Below are positions 10,284 to 22,228 of a stretch of 45,279 nt of DNA, piece after piece. The translations under genes and the position numbers were made by a program. The notes under the pieces are model-generated. The model saw only the letters and a program-made list of their open reading frames with translations, ran no database searches and was not told where the DNA came from. Position 1 is the stretch's first letter; every line of letters begins with the position of its first letter. The stretch is from Stereocaulon alpinum (Eukaryota; Ascomycota; Lecanoromycetes; Lecanorales; Stereocaulaceae), in NCBI GenBank assembly GCA_018257865.1, contig JAEUBA010000147.1:1-45279 (forward strand). The letters run 5' to 3'.

Positions 10284-11711
10284 TCAGATGCCGTTGTGGT
10301 CCTCTGGATAGACATAGAAGGCGATTCCTATGATCGCGTATCTAAACTCATCCTCGTTAGCGAAGTTCATACTCGTCGTATCTCGACAGGAGCTACGTAC
10401 GTGCCGACTAGCATTGCACCTTCAAGATAGTTCGTCTCACCATCCGCGATCAGACTGTTCACAACGAGAACAGATAGGAAGAACACAACCGCATCAAAAG
10501 GCTCAAAGCATAAGCTCATAGGCTGGTTGATGATCCAGCCTACCACAACCAGAAATGGCGTTACAAAAAGAGCTATCTGGAGACTGCTACCCAAGGCCAC
10601 ACCGAGCGCAAGATCCACCTCATTCTTAGCCGCAGCAGCCACGGCGGTGACTTGCTCAGGGGCATTTCCAACGAGGGGCAGAATAATCAAGCCGACAAAG
10701 ATCTTGTTGATTCCTAGAGTGTGCACGAGGCCGTCGATCGTGCCAACAAGATATTCTGCGCACACGGCAATCATGATCGTGGTTGTGAGGAGCGCTATAC
10801 CTGCCGCTTGAGGTGATAGAGCATCTTTTTGCTTCCCTTTCCTCGCATCCGCGTGCTCTGAATCAACATTGGCATTTGTCTGCTCAAAGAGCCTAGAATG
10901 TGTCTGGAATTGAAAGTAAAGCCACGTGACGTAAAGAATGAGCAGGACGATAGACGTCCCACGTGATAATACCAATATGTCGTTGGGTGATCGCGTCATC
11001 GTGGTATGATCGAATGCCATATTCAAAGCCGCCGGAATGACAAGGGACATGGACGCAACGACCATCAGAGAACCCATGGTCTGCGCAGCGGTTGCATTGA
11101 ATTGGCAGTCTCGACGGAAACCACCAATCAGAAAGCAAGATCCGAGACCCTGACATTGATCAGGTTGCTACTCTTCGTCTTTCGCATCTGCAAAGAAACT
11201 CACTAGTAGAAGATTGGAGAGGATTGCGCCCAGCATGTTAGCCTGCACAATTCGAATTTCACCTCTGGTCAGAGCCACCGTACTGACCTATACCCAGATC
11301 ATGAGGATGATGTTAGCCATCCTCAAACGGTGAGCCTGCCGAGAGTGTGATGTTGCATAGACTCACAATTAACTCCAAAGCGTTGCCAAAAGTGGCATTC
11401 AGTAATGCTCCTACACTTTGGCTGAAGTTTTTGGAAAGGTCCTCGGTAATCGCGCTCAATAGTACCGCGAGCGGCACAATGGCGAGCAAGTTCAATACGA
11501 AAACAGCTGTAGGGTTCCAACCTAGAAGACCGGCTACTATTCCAAGGGGTACAAAGCCCAAGAGCCTGTAGACGTTGTTGTCGTTGAGAATGTGCTTTAG
11601 GACCCGCCAATTCTGTATATTGTGCAAGTTCAATAACGAGTCATCGGTATGCATCGAGGATGATTGGTCTGTGATCCCTTCATCGCCCTTGCGTTCAATG
11701 GCTCGATCCAT
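10284..11711 (-). CDS. VCX1: Vacuolar Ca2+/H+ exchanger, Vcx1/CAX family
   Basis: Four exons (11711-11367, 11287-11204, 11149-10401, 10341-10284) join in frame to 411 residues, the usual Vcx1 size. Introns are 79, 54 and 59 bp with GTGAGT, GTGAGT and GTACGT donors. The protein has about eleven membrane helices in two halves, split by an acidic/polar loop (SEHADARKGKQKD). It carries the two inverted CAX repeats: FGNALELIVS in the first and VGNAPEQVTAV in the second, followed by DLALGVALGSSLQIALFVTP. These glutamates bind Ca2+ in the family. Such proteins load the vacuole with Ca2+ using the proton gradient. Two residues are unusual: Leu in place of Val in GNAVEL, and Gln where GNAxEH has His. 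A 5'-leader intron is likely (see 11735-11788). The gene lies between the methyltransferase and the Copia element, and its frame is intact. Confidence 0.9.
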
Positions 11712-11734
11712 ACGCCTCTTTTGAGATTCACGCA

Positions 11735-11788
11735 CTATCAAGTGAGTGGCATGGGTTAGTAAGTTGAGGTCTTCTAATCGAATGATAC
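11735..11788 (-). other. Probable 5'-leader intron of the Vcx1-type gene
   Basis: On the minus strand, GTATCATT at 11788 is followed by a perfect branch site (TACTAAC within CTTACTAACCC) and ends TTGATAG at 11735, 24 bp before the ATG. No upstream exon can be joined in frame without a stop, so the intron would lie in the untranslated leader. Confidence 0.5.
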
Positions 11789-13267
11789 CTTAAGGCTGAA
11801 CGTGCAAGGGTGCTATCTTGGTTCGGTTGGGGCAGTTGAGAGGCTTTTTGCTTACACATATATCTGAAACGAAATCTAGCTACAGCAGAAAGATCCAATA
11901 TGTTGCGAAAAGTGTTAGATGGACAATTAGGCGATAGGTCTGAGGAGTCGAAGAAAATCATGAAGTCCGACGGTCGCCTATCGGCCGAGGGCAACTCGAG
12001 CGAGATGAAGGGCGCCTAACAAGATACATGTAAGGACCTATCAGCCATTCCTCTTCCAAGTACTCTCTTGAACTGCCTTTGTGGAGCTATCTACACCATT
12101 GCATGAAGGGCGCAGTGTGCTGATGTTAGCTCATACAAAAATGATCCTGAGAGTCAGCCTAGTGGTATCCCTGGCAGATTTCTGCACTGCCCCGGTCATT
12201 GCGGATGTAACTAGCGCCCCTTGAGGATGATCTACCTTGCATAATGAGACCCAGGAGCTTTTCTCTCTCTCAACATTATCCAATCATCTTAGAATATGGT
12301 CGAACGCAGGCCTAAGCCGTGTCCAATGCAACTCTAAGGTCTATTTAGAAGACGCTCAACGTGCATACTTGGTGGCATACCTGATGGGAGTCGTTTATTG
12401 GGTCGTCACTGTACTACAAAAGACCTAGCAGGCAGTATACGACGAAGAGCTTTGAATGTACGCCGTAGTACCTAAACTTCCGACTCAGTATTAAACACGA
12501 TGCCGGCAAGCAATCCCGACCACGTACAATTCTTTGAGCCATCACGATTGGGGGAAACCATTGCCATTCACAACCTGCAAACGCGCTAATCAAAATTGTC
12601 TATCCAAAGCAAACTCGAGTCACGATCTGGGTTGGCTTTCACCCCGTGCTGAAAAGCCCTCCCCCAGAAAATGTCTCCAGCGTTAAAGCAAGACCAGTAC
12701 GTCAATGACCTTCTTCACACCACCACAAAGGTAGAGGAACATATAAGAGGCTCTCGACTCGTGCTGGACACGGTGACGAGTACAGAGTGTAGATGCTTCT
12801 TTCCGTACTGTCCCAGTCATTCGGCGCAACGATATGCGGTGCACTCTGCTCTGTTGCACTTGCGACCTCGCAGCATAAGAAAATATGTGTTTGCAAGCAA
12901 CGAAACCTAGTAATGATAGATACTATAGAAGCCAGTGACACGTTCATAATGCCTTTCCAGCCACGATAGCATGGCTCTAAGTCACAACTCATGCTCACGT
13001 GGACCACGGCCTTGGCGGTAAGCTGGTGCTGGTGCTTGCGAGTACAGTTTGAGGCTAGCGACAGCGATGCTCTGCCGATGGTCGTGGCGGCCAGCATTGG
13101 GAGTATGATCAAAAGCGCAAGAGCGCGGTTTGGAGGCCTGACATGCACAGGAATGCAAGCTTGGTAGCGAATCTCCGGTTTAGACGACGGTTGAGAGTCT
13201 AGAGGCTAAGCGCGATCTGTATATGTGGCAGAACGTGCCAGAAGCACAAAACTACCGTCAAGGGAAA
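11789..13267. other. Intergenic region, nothing recognised
   Basis: Leader sequence of the exchanger gene, then about 1.3 kb of single-copy DNA up to the Copia element. Short open frames are present but lack ATG starts or domain resemblance. No RNA gene or repeat was seen. Confidence 0.5.
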
Positions 13268-13272
13268 GATTT
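13268..13272. repeat. Target-site duplication GATTT (left)
   Basis: GATTT directly precedes the TG of the left LTR, and the same five bases directly follow the CA of the right LTR at 18575-18579. Five base pairs is the normal Copia duplication, so this is an original insertion. Confidence 0.95.
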
Positions 13273-13480
13273 TGTCGGTAGAACCTATTGCTGCTAGGTT
13301 ATACCGATTAGTAAGGTTGCTTGATCCCCTATTACCTGCCCCGGACAACCTGATTCGCAGGGTGTCTATTGGGCTTGGTAAACTGGGGATTGATTAAATC
13401 TAGCTAGCTAAGCTATGGTGTTTTATCTAAGAGTTGGCGCTAAGCCGCTAGTTGCGGAGCGGAGCGACGTTATTCCAACA
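13273..13480 (-). repeat. Copia 3' LTR (left copy), 208 bp
   Basis: Starts TGTCGGTAG and ends TTCCAACA. It differs from the right copy at 7 of 208 positions, all transitions, some in CpA/TpG and some in CpG context. TG dinucleotides are frequent, unlike in the adjoining internal region. Confidence 0.95.
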
Positions 13481-16400
13481 CTGGCAAAAGTTTTAGAAAG
13501 TCGAAAAAACAGTGCTAATCGACGCTAAATCTAGTAATTAGCTAGTATAGAAACGGGCCTATAAGGCTAAGTAACGTTACAACCTAATTAGTTAGGTTAC
13601 AGCTTCTCTTTCTACCTAGGCGTTTATCTTTAACTTAATAGCGTTGCTATCTACTAATTGCTTTAACGCCTAGTAGCAGCGCTCCTTAGTTATAGCGTCT
13701 ACTAAGTTATAATTACTATTAATCCACCGTACCTCATCAATCTCCCTCCTCTTATAGGACTGCCGCAATCCTATTATATTAATTATTAGGCGTTTCTCAG
13801 CGGTAGTACTAAGGCGTATAATACAGTCGTATAGGGAGTAGGAGTTGGTATATAGAATTAGCAGTATCTTCGACTAAGTAATACCCTTAATAGTAGATTA
13901 TAGGGTAGTAGTAATATCGAACCCTACTACTATTATATATAGCTCTAAAGCTAGCACTGATCTTATAACTCTTTTATATTTAGTACTACTCTAATAGATA
14001 ATATTACCGCTAATATTAATAGTCGATTTATTAAGCTGTTACTCGTTAGTAAGGATAATAACGTACCTAATCTAAGAGCTAAGATTAGCGTTGTTAGCGA
14101 AGGCCGTATTAATAAAGACTAGTAACTTTAACTTCTCTAGAGTAAGCTTAACGAATTATAGACCTTAGCGGTAGTTCTCCTTTTACTAATTCAGCTATTT
14201 ATTTAACTAATTAGCGTCTTCTTTCGCTGGCTAAGTAATTTAGGCTGCCCTAAACAGTGCAAAAGCTGTCTCTAGTTAATATATAGAGGCTATATAAGCA
14301 CCGTAGGCTCTTTCCTTAATATATTACGATTTAATATCGCTAGTGGCGGCGGTGTTAATTATATTAATTTTATTGTATTACCGTTACTAGGAGAGCTTTA
14401 GAATGTCGCCGTTACTAGAAATAGTAGTGCTATTAAATTAGAGGTCTTTTTTATTATCTAGCTTTTTAATTAGCTTTGCTAGGAAGCCTGTATTAAGGCG
14501 TGCTTACTCTTCCAGCTCCAAATATTCGGCTATTCCGCAAAATAGGGAGTCGTTAGTTTACAGGCTAATAATTACCTGCTTGGAGTATATAAGGTAGGGA
14601 TCGAATAAGGAGACGGTAAGGCCTAGCTTGCTAGTATAGTAGTTATAGTAGGTCTTAAACTAATACGTCCCTGCTTCTAGGACGCTATATAGTAGGCGGA
14701 CTACTTTTAGTATATTATCTCCTAGATTAGTACCCTGCGGCGGTTTTATATAGACGGCGCGACTTAGTACAGACGTTAACTATATATAAGCTTACGAGAT
14801 ATCGCGTACGCAGAGGTTGCGTAGTAGAATTATAGTAAGGTAGATAATAAGGCGTTAGCTAGCGTATTAAATTATTAGTAACTGCGTTAGTACCTCCTTC
14901 TTACCTTTATTATTATAAGCTTAGACGACTAGTCTAGACTTTTCGAATAGTATAGCGCTATCCTACTTAATATTATCGACGAATCGGCAGCCGAAGATAC
15001 GGGTATATAGCGGTATATCTTACTTACTAATAATCTTAAAGACTCCTTTAGTAATAAGGCTATTAATTTCCTTTCGGCGAGAGTTAATAAATAGGCTATT
15101 TAGCGATCGAATAGTACCTTCTACTCGCAGCTTTATTAATAGCTTAATATCTAATTACTCCTTATTAGTAAGGTGAGCGTAGCGGGTAGGCAGGTATTAT
15201 TATCGCTGCGGGTTTTAGCGTATAGTAGTAGCTTCCTCAGCTGGTAGGTCTACTAGAATTATAGAAGGCGGTTGCTTAGTTATAGGAGGCTGAGGATTAA
15301 CTAAGTAAGGCTTAACTAAGGTAATTCGGAAGGTTATAGGGCCGCTGCTAAGTTTAACTATACAGACTTAATCTTCTATAGCGAGCAATTAGTAGGGTCC
15401 TTTCTATCCTTTACCTTCTCGCCAGACTAGAACGTCGCTGCTAATAGCAGCGTCTAAGATAGCGTCGCTTTATAGACTGTTACGGTAGCGTAAGGCTTTA
15501 GTAATATCTCTCCTTACTAGTAATTCTAACGCTTCTTTTATTACGCGTTTAATAGCCTTGCCTCGTTCCGCAATTAATAGGTATATAGGGTCTAATTCAG
15601 TAAGCTTTAGAAACGTACTAAATAGAAGTAGCGTAGGAGTTAGCCTATTAGGTCTAGCTATATTATTAATTACCTTAACAGCGATTTATAAGGCGAATTG
15701 CTTGCCTAGTAGTAGCAGGTCTTCTCAGATAATATTATATATACGCCTAAGAGGTGCGTGGTAGCGTTCAACTAGACTAATTAAGTAGTATACTTTAATA
15801 AGGACGTATTTTAATTTAATTGCTATCCCCTTTACCTTAGAGGCGAATTCGGTACTAATGAATTACTTACCAGCGTTATAGACTAGTATATCTGGTAGTC
15901 TAATATAAGTATCGATCTAGTAGGCCCTTAGCGTATCCTAGACCGTCTCCGCTGAAATATCTTTTAGAAAGCGGGCGGTTTGGAAGTGTATAGCCTCGTC
16001 GACTATATATAGGACTAGGGCGGTAGGACTATCTAGATATATAATATTAATTATTACTAAATAATTAAATTGCAGGTTGTTTTTAATAGTGAATTTAAAC
16101 CTTCCTAGCGATCTACTATATTTCTAGTAAGTTGAGTAGAACTTGCCTAGTCGATTGATAGCGTCCTAGTCGAAACGGTAGCTAAAGCGCTTTAGCAAGC
16201 GTGCTAGGCGTGTTATTAATAGATAGCTGAAGCGGCGGTATAGGCGTTAGAGATCCTACTCTATTAATTAGCTGCTTGTAACACCGTTATTAGTATAGGT
16301 GTTAATGTAGGCGTAGGATAGCGATAATCCCTATATAAGGAATAGGTGACTATATAGCCTTGCGATAGGGACTTGCCTATTACCGCTGACTAAGTAGTTA

Positions 16401-18366
16401 GTTAGATTATTGAAATAAAAACCTGCCTAGTTAAGGTCTCGCAGGTAGAGAAGGAATAGCGTATTAGCGTCGATAATATAGAATTTAATAACGCTAATTA
16501 GTGAAGTAACGGTAACGGTACCTTTTAATAAGGCTTCGCTAATACCGAATTTGAATCTAGCGCTGCTAGCCTTATCGGTGTTAATATTAACGTTTTGCTT
16601 ACGCCGCAGTGCTAAGTATTAGCTATATCCTACTAACGAGTTATAGGCAGCGCTGGTGTTGATTATAAGGCCGTAGAAGTAGCTATCGCCGTATCTTTTT
16701 GTAGGGCGGTGAGTTGCTTCTCCCTAGATATTAATATTAATATTATCTTAGATAGATAGCGCCTTGGTAACGGTATATAAAGTCGCCTAATTAGCCAGCT
16801 TTTAGTATACAGCCTTGCCGTTGATAGCGCCTATAGATATTAGGAAAGATTTATTATTATCTTAATTTACTAGATTATTAGTAGTATCTTTAATAGCACT
16901 GCCTTCGCTATCTTCTTCTTTTTCGCCTTTAACGTCGGTGAGGTATTGCTTAAAGCTGCGTTAGCGTTCTTCCTTAGGGTAATTAGTTAACTAGTATCCT
17001 TCCTTCTTATAGATAAAGTATCGCTTTTTATTTATCGAATTACTAGAATTATTAGAGTTGTATCTCAGCTTACTTAGATATCTTAATTAGCTGCGACTGC
17101 TAGATTTACGGTTTCGGTAGCGGCGGTTAGTATATATCGTTTCGCTTAGCGATAAGGCGCTGCGGCGGTCTTGTAAGGCTATAGATAATTAGAGGTTTTG
17201 AATAAGGTTTTATATAGTATCCGGTGGTTTTCGATAAACGATCTCATAGGTAGGTATAAACTTATAAGTAGTAATTATCTTCTAGTAGATAAAGCTATCC
17301 CCGTAGAGGCTTTTATCTAGGCTATATTATAGCTCTCTTAGTCTAGATACTATAGCGTCTAGGTACTCCGTTAGGGTCTTATCTTTATTGCGGTTAATAA
17401 ATAGTTATAAGGATACGCTATTCTATTTATTAAGGCGGGCGATTTAGTATTCTCTTCCTTCAAAATTTTCTTTAAAGGCAAGCCGTAGGGAGTCTAGGTT
17501 TATTAATAAGAAGGAAGATTAGTTACTAAAATAGAAATTAAGTGCGTCGCTGCTAAGTATATACCGAAGAGTTATATAGAGCCTAGTTAACGGTATCCTA
17601 GCGTCGGAGGCGGTAGCTAAGAATATATTTAGTTTATAGTCGAAGGAGTTACTTCTTCTATTATACTTTATCTCTTCCGTATAGAGTTTAGTTAATACAG
17701 TAAGTTCTTAGGAAAGGCCTTGCTCCTAGTAATTCGCGATAGCGTTATAAATCTTAACGCTGTTAATTAGGGTAGTCCCAGTCGGTGTTTCGATCTTGAA
17801 TAAGGCAGGTATACTAGGTATATTAGAGTTACCTGAGGCAGGCGTACTAGGCGTGTTAGAGTTGCTGGTAGAGTTAGCGTTAGACTTCTTTACTAGCTTT
17901 AGTACGTCTGCAGGCTATTTAGGGAAGGTTGGTTGGTCTATTAGCCTTACTATATATATATAGACGGAGGTCTTATCCTTAGGTGTATAGACGCCGCGGT
18001 TGAAAAGTAGGTCCCTAAGGTTTCGTATCAACCCTTTCTCTACCTTCTTAAATAAGGCTTCGCTCTAATTATTAAAGTCTTAGATAAAGCTTAGCTATAG
18101 GTCGTACCCTTCTTCTTCGTAGTTTTAGTAGTAATTTATTATTTGCTTAACGAATATTCCTAGGGCGGTGGCTGAGGACTTTATAGGGTCTTTAAGGACG
18201 ATTCTAAACGGTATAATTATCCCTTCGTCTTCCTCCTCTATAGCTGGTGGCGTTATTGTGAGGTTAGGCGTTGCAGCGGAGGCTTAGTAGTGGTGTAGGT
18301 AAGGTTCTTAGTTACAGTTGAAATTTTTATTCGTACCTTGCTAATCTAAGGTCGATAACTAATTAG

Positions 18367-18574
18367 TGTCGGTAGAACCTATTGCTGCTAGGTTATACTG
18401 ATTAGTAAGGTTGCTTGATCCCCTATTACCTGCCCCAGATAACCTGATTCGCAGGGTGTCTATTGGGCTTGGTAAACTGGGGATTGATTGAATCTAGCTA
18501 GCTAAGCTATGGTGTTTTATCTAGGAGTTGGCGCCAAGCCGCTAGTTGCGGAGCGGAGCGACGTTATTCCGACA
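18367..18574 (-). repeat. Copia 5' LTR (right copy), 208 bp
   Basis: Starts TGTCGGTAG and ends TTCCGACA, the same length as the left copy. Because coding runs on the minus strand, transcription of the element would have started in this LTR. Confidence 0.95.
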
Positions 18575-18579
18575 GATTT
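18575..18579. repeat. Target-site duplication GATTT (right)
   Basis: Exact partner of 13268-13272. It shows that the two LTRs belong to one insertion event. Confidence 0.95.
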
Positions 18580-18599
18580 TGTATCTACTCTTTCTGCAG

Positions 18600-20739
18600 T
18601 CATGGTATTAGTGAACTCAATGGCGCCCATCCTGCACAGCTTGGAGCAGCATTGATTAGTCGAAGAAGCGAAAGGATTCTGAATCCCAGACAGACTCCGC
18701 CATCCCGAGTGTCAACGAACGTCAACGTTATTTCCTCTTTATTCACTATAGCGAATGCTAACCTAAATCCTATCTCAATCCGGCATTCAATGTCATGGAA
18801 AAGCTATCGAGTAGGATGGAAGCCTAGCACAGCCCGCAAGTGATTAGAATATACAGCCACATATCCATGATTCCATCCAGCTATCGACACGCCTTCCTCG
18901 GATCACAGACTTCTTATCACAGAGTCATCTTCATGATCAGTGACTCAGTGATAACTCTCTGGGTGAAACTCAATGATCTCGATGTCCTCCAGCAAGGACC
19001 GGAAAGTTTCAGTGCATCTAACATAACTTGCCACTCAACTGCTTGACATTATCCTGGCCATGATATGTACTGATTCGTCCTTAAAACTACAATACATTCA
19101 AACAATGCTAAACAAGCTAGATCGAACAAGAGTCACCGCATTCGCTATTGAACTTGAGACGAGTTTCGAGGTTTTGCAAGATACTCGTGGATCCTTCCCT
19201 GAACCTCCCAATTGAGCTGAGTGACGAAGATTCGAAAATTGAGCGGACTGAGCAATTTTTCGGCAAATTCTTAAACCAAGTAATGGACTTCAATATCATG
19301 TCAAGCGTCTTAGGATCAAAGTATGTGGTACGTGCCGTGTCGATCGATTTAGCACCCTAGACTTAGAGCGAGTCATCGACAGCATTGTCGAGATTAAATC
19401 GTTCAGGTAGGCAATCACATCCTTTGGACTTCCGACCATACTGAGATTAGCTTATGGGAAGCATCTTCCTGCTATAGCTTCATACTGACTTCGTAGTTGC
19501 GACCCCCACGGTAGTATAGGATAGCTATTTTAGAAACGGTGATCTGGCCCTCGGAACACCGCTGGCCCAATGCTAGGCTCTACGTAATGGACAGCAGTTG
19601 GGACTCAAGATTGTCACCTTCGCCACTGCTACACTCATTCTGATGTCAGATCGCTAGGTATACAGAAGAGCCTACGATCCACACTTTCTCGCCATGCACG
19701 TAAAAGTTGATAAGCAGAAGTGCGAAGCTCAAAAGCGTTCACGTGGAATTGTTCAGGGCTTTCACGGGTGGACTAGTACCGCCAGATGTAATGCCCAATG
19801 CGTCAGATAAGCTTCCGCAGCTTCACGAGCTTACACTGGGATCTGATGGCGATCATTGACGTGTGGACCGCCGGTGTCCTATACTGTGGACACATTGCTT
19901 TGACGTTAGTCAGCTGCAATATCTTGATTTAAGATATGGCTGCCCGGAGACACTCCTGGAGCAGCTCACGGGTTTCTTACCAAAATTAAGATCGCTGACA
20001 TTGGATGTCAATATTCACCCTCAAGATAGCGAATCCTATGGTGACGGACCTTCGAGCCCCGCACAAATTTTCATTGAATCCATCCATGGTCTACGTGACC
20101 TTTCCATCATCAATCGCTGTGCACAGCCCGACTTCCTCTTTCCGCCGATCCTTACGCTTCACGAGTCGCTAGAGACCCTTTCGTTTCACACTCCTCCATA
20201 CACAATATTCGTGCGCAATCGGATTATGGAAGTGTATGACTGTTGCAAGGATCTGTCACGCTTAGAACTCGATGTAAGATTGAACGATGGGCACTGGGTA
20301 AGTACGTCTCAAAGAGGCATGGAGATAGTCCCACTTGTTCGATGGTAGTGCTGGGATATTGCGGGCAGATTAGCCCATTTCAGACGTCTACAGGCCCTGA
20401 AATCTATGTCGAAATACCAATGGCGGCGTCCGAATTCTCGGAACGTTATCATCAATATAATGCCACGGGTACACTGCCGTTGCCTCATTGGAAGGAAGAC
20501 TTGGCCAGATCCATTGCTAGCGAGCTTTTCCGCAAATTGTATGAGCACCACCTCTAGAGTCACTTGAAATCCTTAAATTAAGATTTGCACGGCTCGAAGT
20601 CAGTGACAGAGCGCAGGCTAAGGCGATGTACAACTCCATCTTTGTGCGGCGATTGGAGAGAGATGACGCTCCTAGACCTGAAGATGGCGGCTTTACGGTT
20701 GAGTGTGAACACAAGTGGCCTACTGAAGAAGAGTTATAG
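18600..20739 (+). pseudogene. F-box/LRR-like fungal protein, broken
   Basis: From about 19700 a leucine-rich series can be followed: LKSVHVELFRAF, LHELTLGSD, LQYLDLRYG, LRSLTLDVN, LRDLSI, LETLSF, LSRLELDV, LAHFRRLQAL and LESLEILKLRFARLE. This layout matches the C-terminal leucine-rich part of fungal F-box-type adaptor proteins. The frame is interrupted by an in-frame TGA at 19857-19859 (probably from CGA), a TAG at 20346-20348, and frameshifts near 20400 and 20550. It ends at a TAG at 20737-20739. The 18600-19700 part has only short scattered frames, and an F-box itself could not be seen there. The start is therefore approximate. The gene lies directly beside the Copia insertion, which may have helped silence it. 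Several independent lesions make a sequencing error an unlikely explanation. Confidence 0.65.
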
Positions 20740-21650
20740 AAGATGCGAGGAAGCGAGCTTATTGCCGTCTTGCTAGCCTCCTCTACTAGGAGTCAAGCCA
20801 TATGGAGTAGGGAAGGTGTAGGTGGAGGACCGAACAAAACCCCACTTTCCGCCCCTCATATGTATTTGAATCCGTTCATGTCAACCTCTTCCCTGGTCTC
20901 GTCACCGTTACTAGCTATCAGAGACATGAGTGAGGCACGTCATGCAGAGCCATGTAGCGGTTCGAAATTACTGTACGTTAAGCTCATCTCTAATGCTTTC
21001 GTCTCAAGTAGGCATTCAACGACTTGAACATGTAGCATGGCGCTCTTGAGAGCACAACATTCCATCTATCCTTTCGGCGCTAACCCCAATACCAATGTCA
21101 TCAAGGTCCGTGAAAAGTTGATAAAGTGATGAAATCGTACACGTTGCCCTTCAGTTCGGTTTCTAGCACAAGCTCAGTAAGGCTTAATCTCGGTTACCCT
21201 AAATCGCTGCAGGGAACTTCTTGGAGGCGAATACGTATCGGCCCCGAAATGAAAGAGGGTCTATGCGGTGGGGTTCGATGACTAGCCGCCCCCAAATTTA
21301 AGATTAACGGTACCTATCCGTCACCGCCTGGCGACCTGCAGGATCGACCCCATAGTAGGTGCCTCGAAGGAGGTTTAGTTACGTCTTCCGGGCGCTCAAG
21401 TCCGCAATGCGACCGTGAAGCGGAAAGGTACATCCCGATTTCGCCAGGTGGGCTCAGGCTATGGTCCCGTTATCTGAGTAGTTTCACAACTATGTGTGTA
21501 TGTTGATCTTGAGAGAATTTGTATACTTATTATTGCTATCATGGCGAAGGTTGCTTATTGCTTGACAGATTTTTCATTCACTTCGCGCTTTCGGCCAAAA
21601 TTCTTGTCCGTAACATCTAACTGATTTGGATTGGCTGACAATCGTTCAAT
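20740..21650. other. Intergenic region, nothing recognised
   Basis: Single-copy sequence between the F-box-like pseudogene and the next membrane-protein gene. Short frames on both strands lack domain resemblance. No repeats or RNA genes were seen. Confidence 0.5.
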
Positions 21651-22228
21651 ATGGCTGACATTGGAACTAATGGTTCCCTTGATATCTTTAACGACTCCCT
21701 CGTTATTTCGGTATCAGTCCCCTTCAGGCCCAATTCCTGTTGAATTGCGTTGATTTTGTTGTGTAGGCAGAGACCCAAGGCCCCCAGGTTATCCATACTT
21801 CTACACATATCTCCACTCCAGATGAGGGCCCAGGATTGCCGGTGACAGCCACACTTACCCCCAGTGCCTCTAAACCCAAGGAGCTCCAGTCTCCAAGCGC
21901 AGTTTCACAAAGCTCAGTAACGACACCAACTTCGAACTCCAAATTCACATCCTCATCATCTATACCAACATCCTTCCCGAAGTTTTCAGTACCGCCGGAT
22001 TCGCAAGGCCTAGGCTCCGGGGCCAAGATCGGAATTGGCTTAGGCGTGCCGATCGCCGTCATTTTTTTCGTGTTCGCCGGTTTCCTTGGCTATCGCTACC
22101 ACGTGCGCAGAGTTCAGACTGGAAGTGCGGTCCCCGAGCTCGTCCATGATGTGAGTGGAGCACAAGAAGTGGCTGAAAAAGAGCACGCACCCAAGGTCGA
22201 GGAGATGGCTCTCGAACGTTGGCAATAA
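21651..22228 (+). CDS. Single-pass membrane protein, Ser/Thr-rich ectodomain
   Basis: Proposed as two exons: 21651-21710 and 21773-22228, with a 62-bp intron (GTATCAG to GCAGAG), giving 171 residues. The second exon is solid. It has a Ser/Thr/Pro-rich stretch of about 70 residues, a glycine-rich membrane helix (GAKIGIGLGVPIAVIFFVFAGFLG, shown here only to mark it near residues 103-126 as one hydrophobic run), then a basic YRYHVRR stop-transfer signal and an acidic tail. This layout is common in fungal wall-sensor-like and WSC-type membrane proteins, whose Ser/Thr stretch is O-mannosylated outside the cell. No cysteine-rich domain or signal peptide could be found upstream, so the first exon is uncertain and the gene may be truncated. 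No specific function is known. Confidence 0.45.

Larger units (their letters stand above)
13273..18574 (-). mobile_element. Full-length Ty1/Copia retrotransposon, RIP-mutated
   Basis: A 5,302-bp element with 208-bp LTRs and a GATTT duplication. Coding runs on the minus strand, so the right LTR is the 5' LTR. Through many nonsense codons one can read, in order, a gag region (about 18300-17050) and a zinc-knuckle relic (YFIYKKEGY, originally cysteines) near 16980-17025. The integrase core shows ERYHAPLRR near 15744-15770. The reverse transcriptase shows RAVYIKPPQGTNLGDN near 14715-14765. RNase H occupies the part nearest the left LTR. A possible primer-binding site (TTATCGACC) lies just inside the right LTR. 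Copia order (integrase before reverse transcriptase) is clear. The internal part is depleted of CA/TG; the LTRs are not. It cannot be active. Confidence 0.95.

Noticed and set aside
12702..13148. Minus-strand frame with an apparently hydrophobic, signal-like start
   Set aside because: The frame opens with GTG, not ATG; the first ATG falls inside the hydrophobic part, and no domain is visible.
15558..15764. Plus-strand frame in the Copia element
   Set aside because: It is antisense to the integrase core readable on the minus strand.
20298..20368. GTAAGT...CAG as an intron in the F-box-like gene
   Set aside because: The unspliced frame continues with recognisable leucine-rich sequence (LAHFRRLQAL) through the proposed intron end, so a nonsense codon at 20346 fits better.
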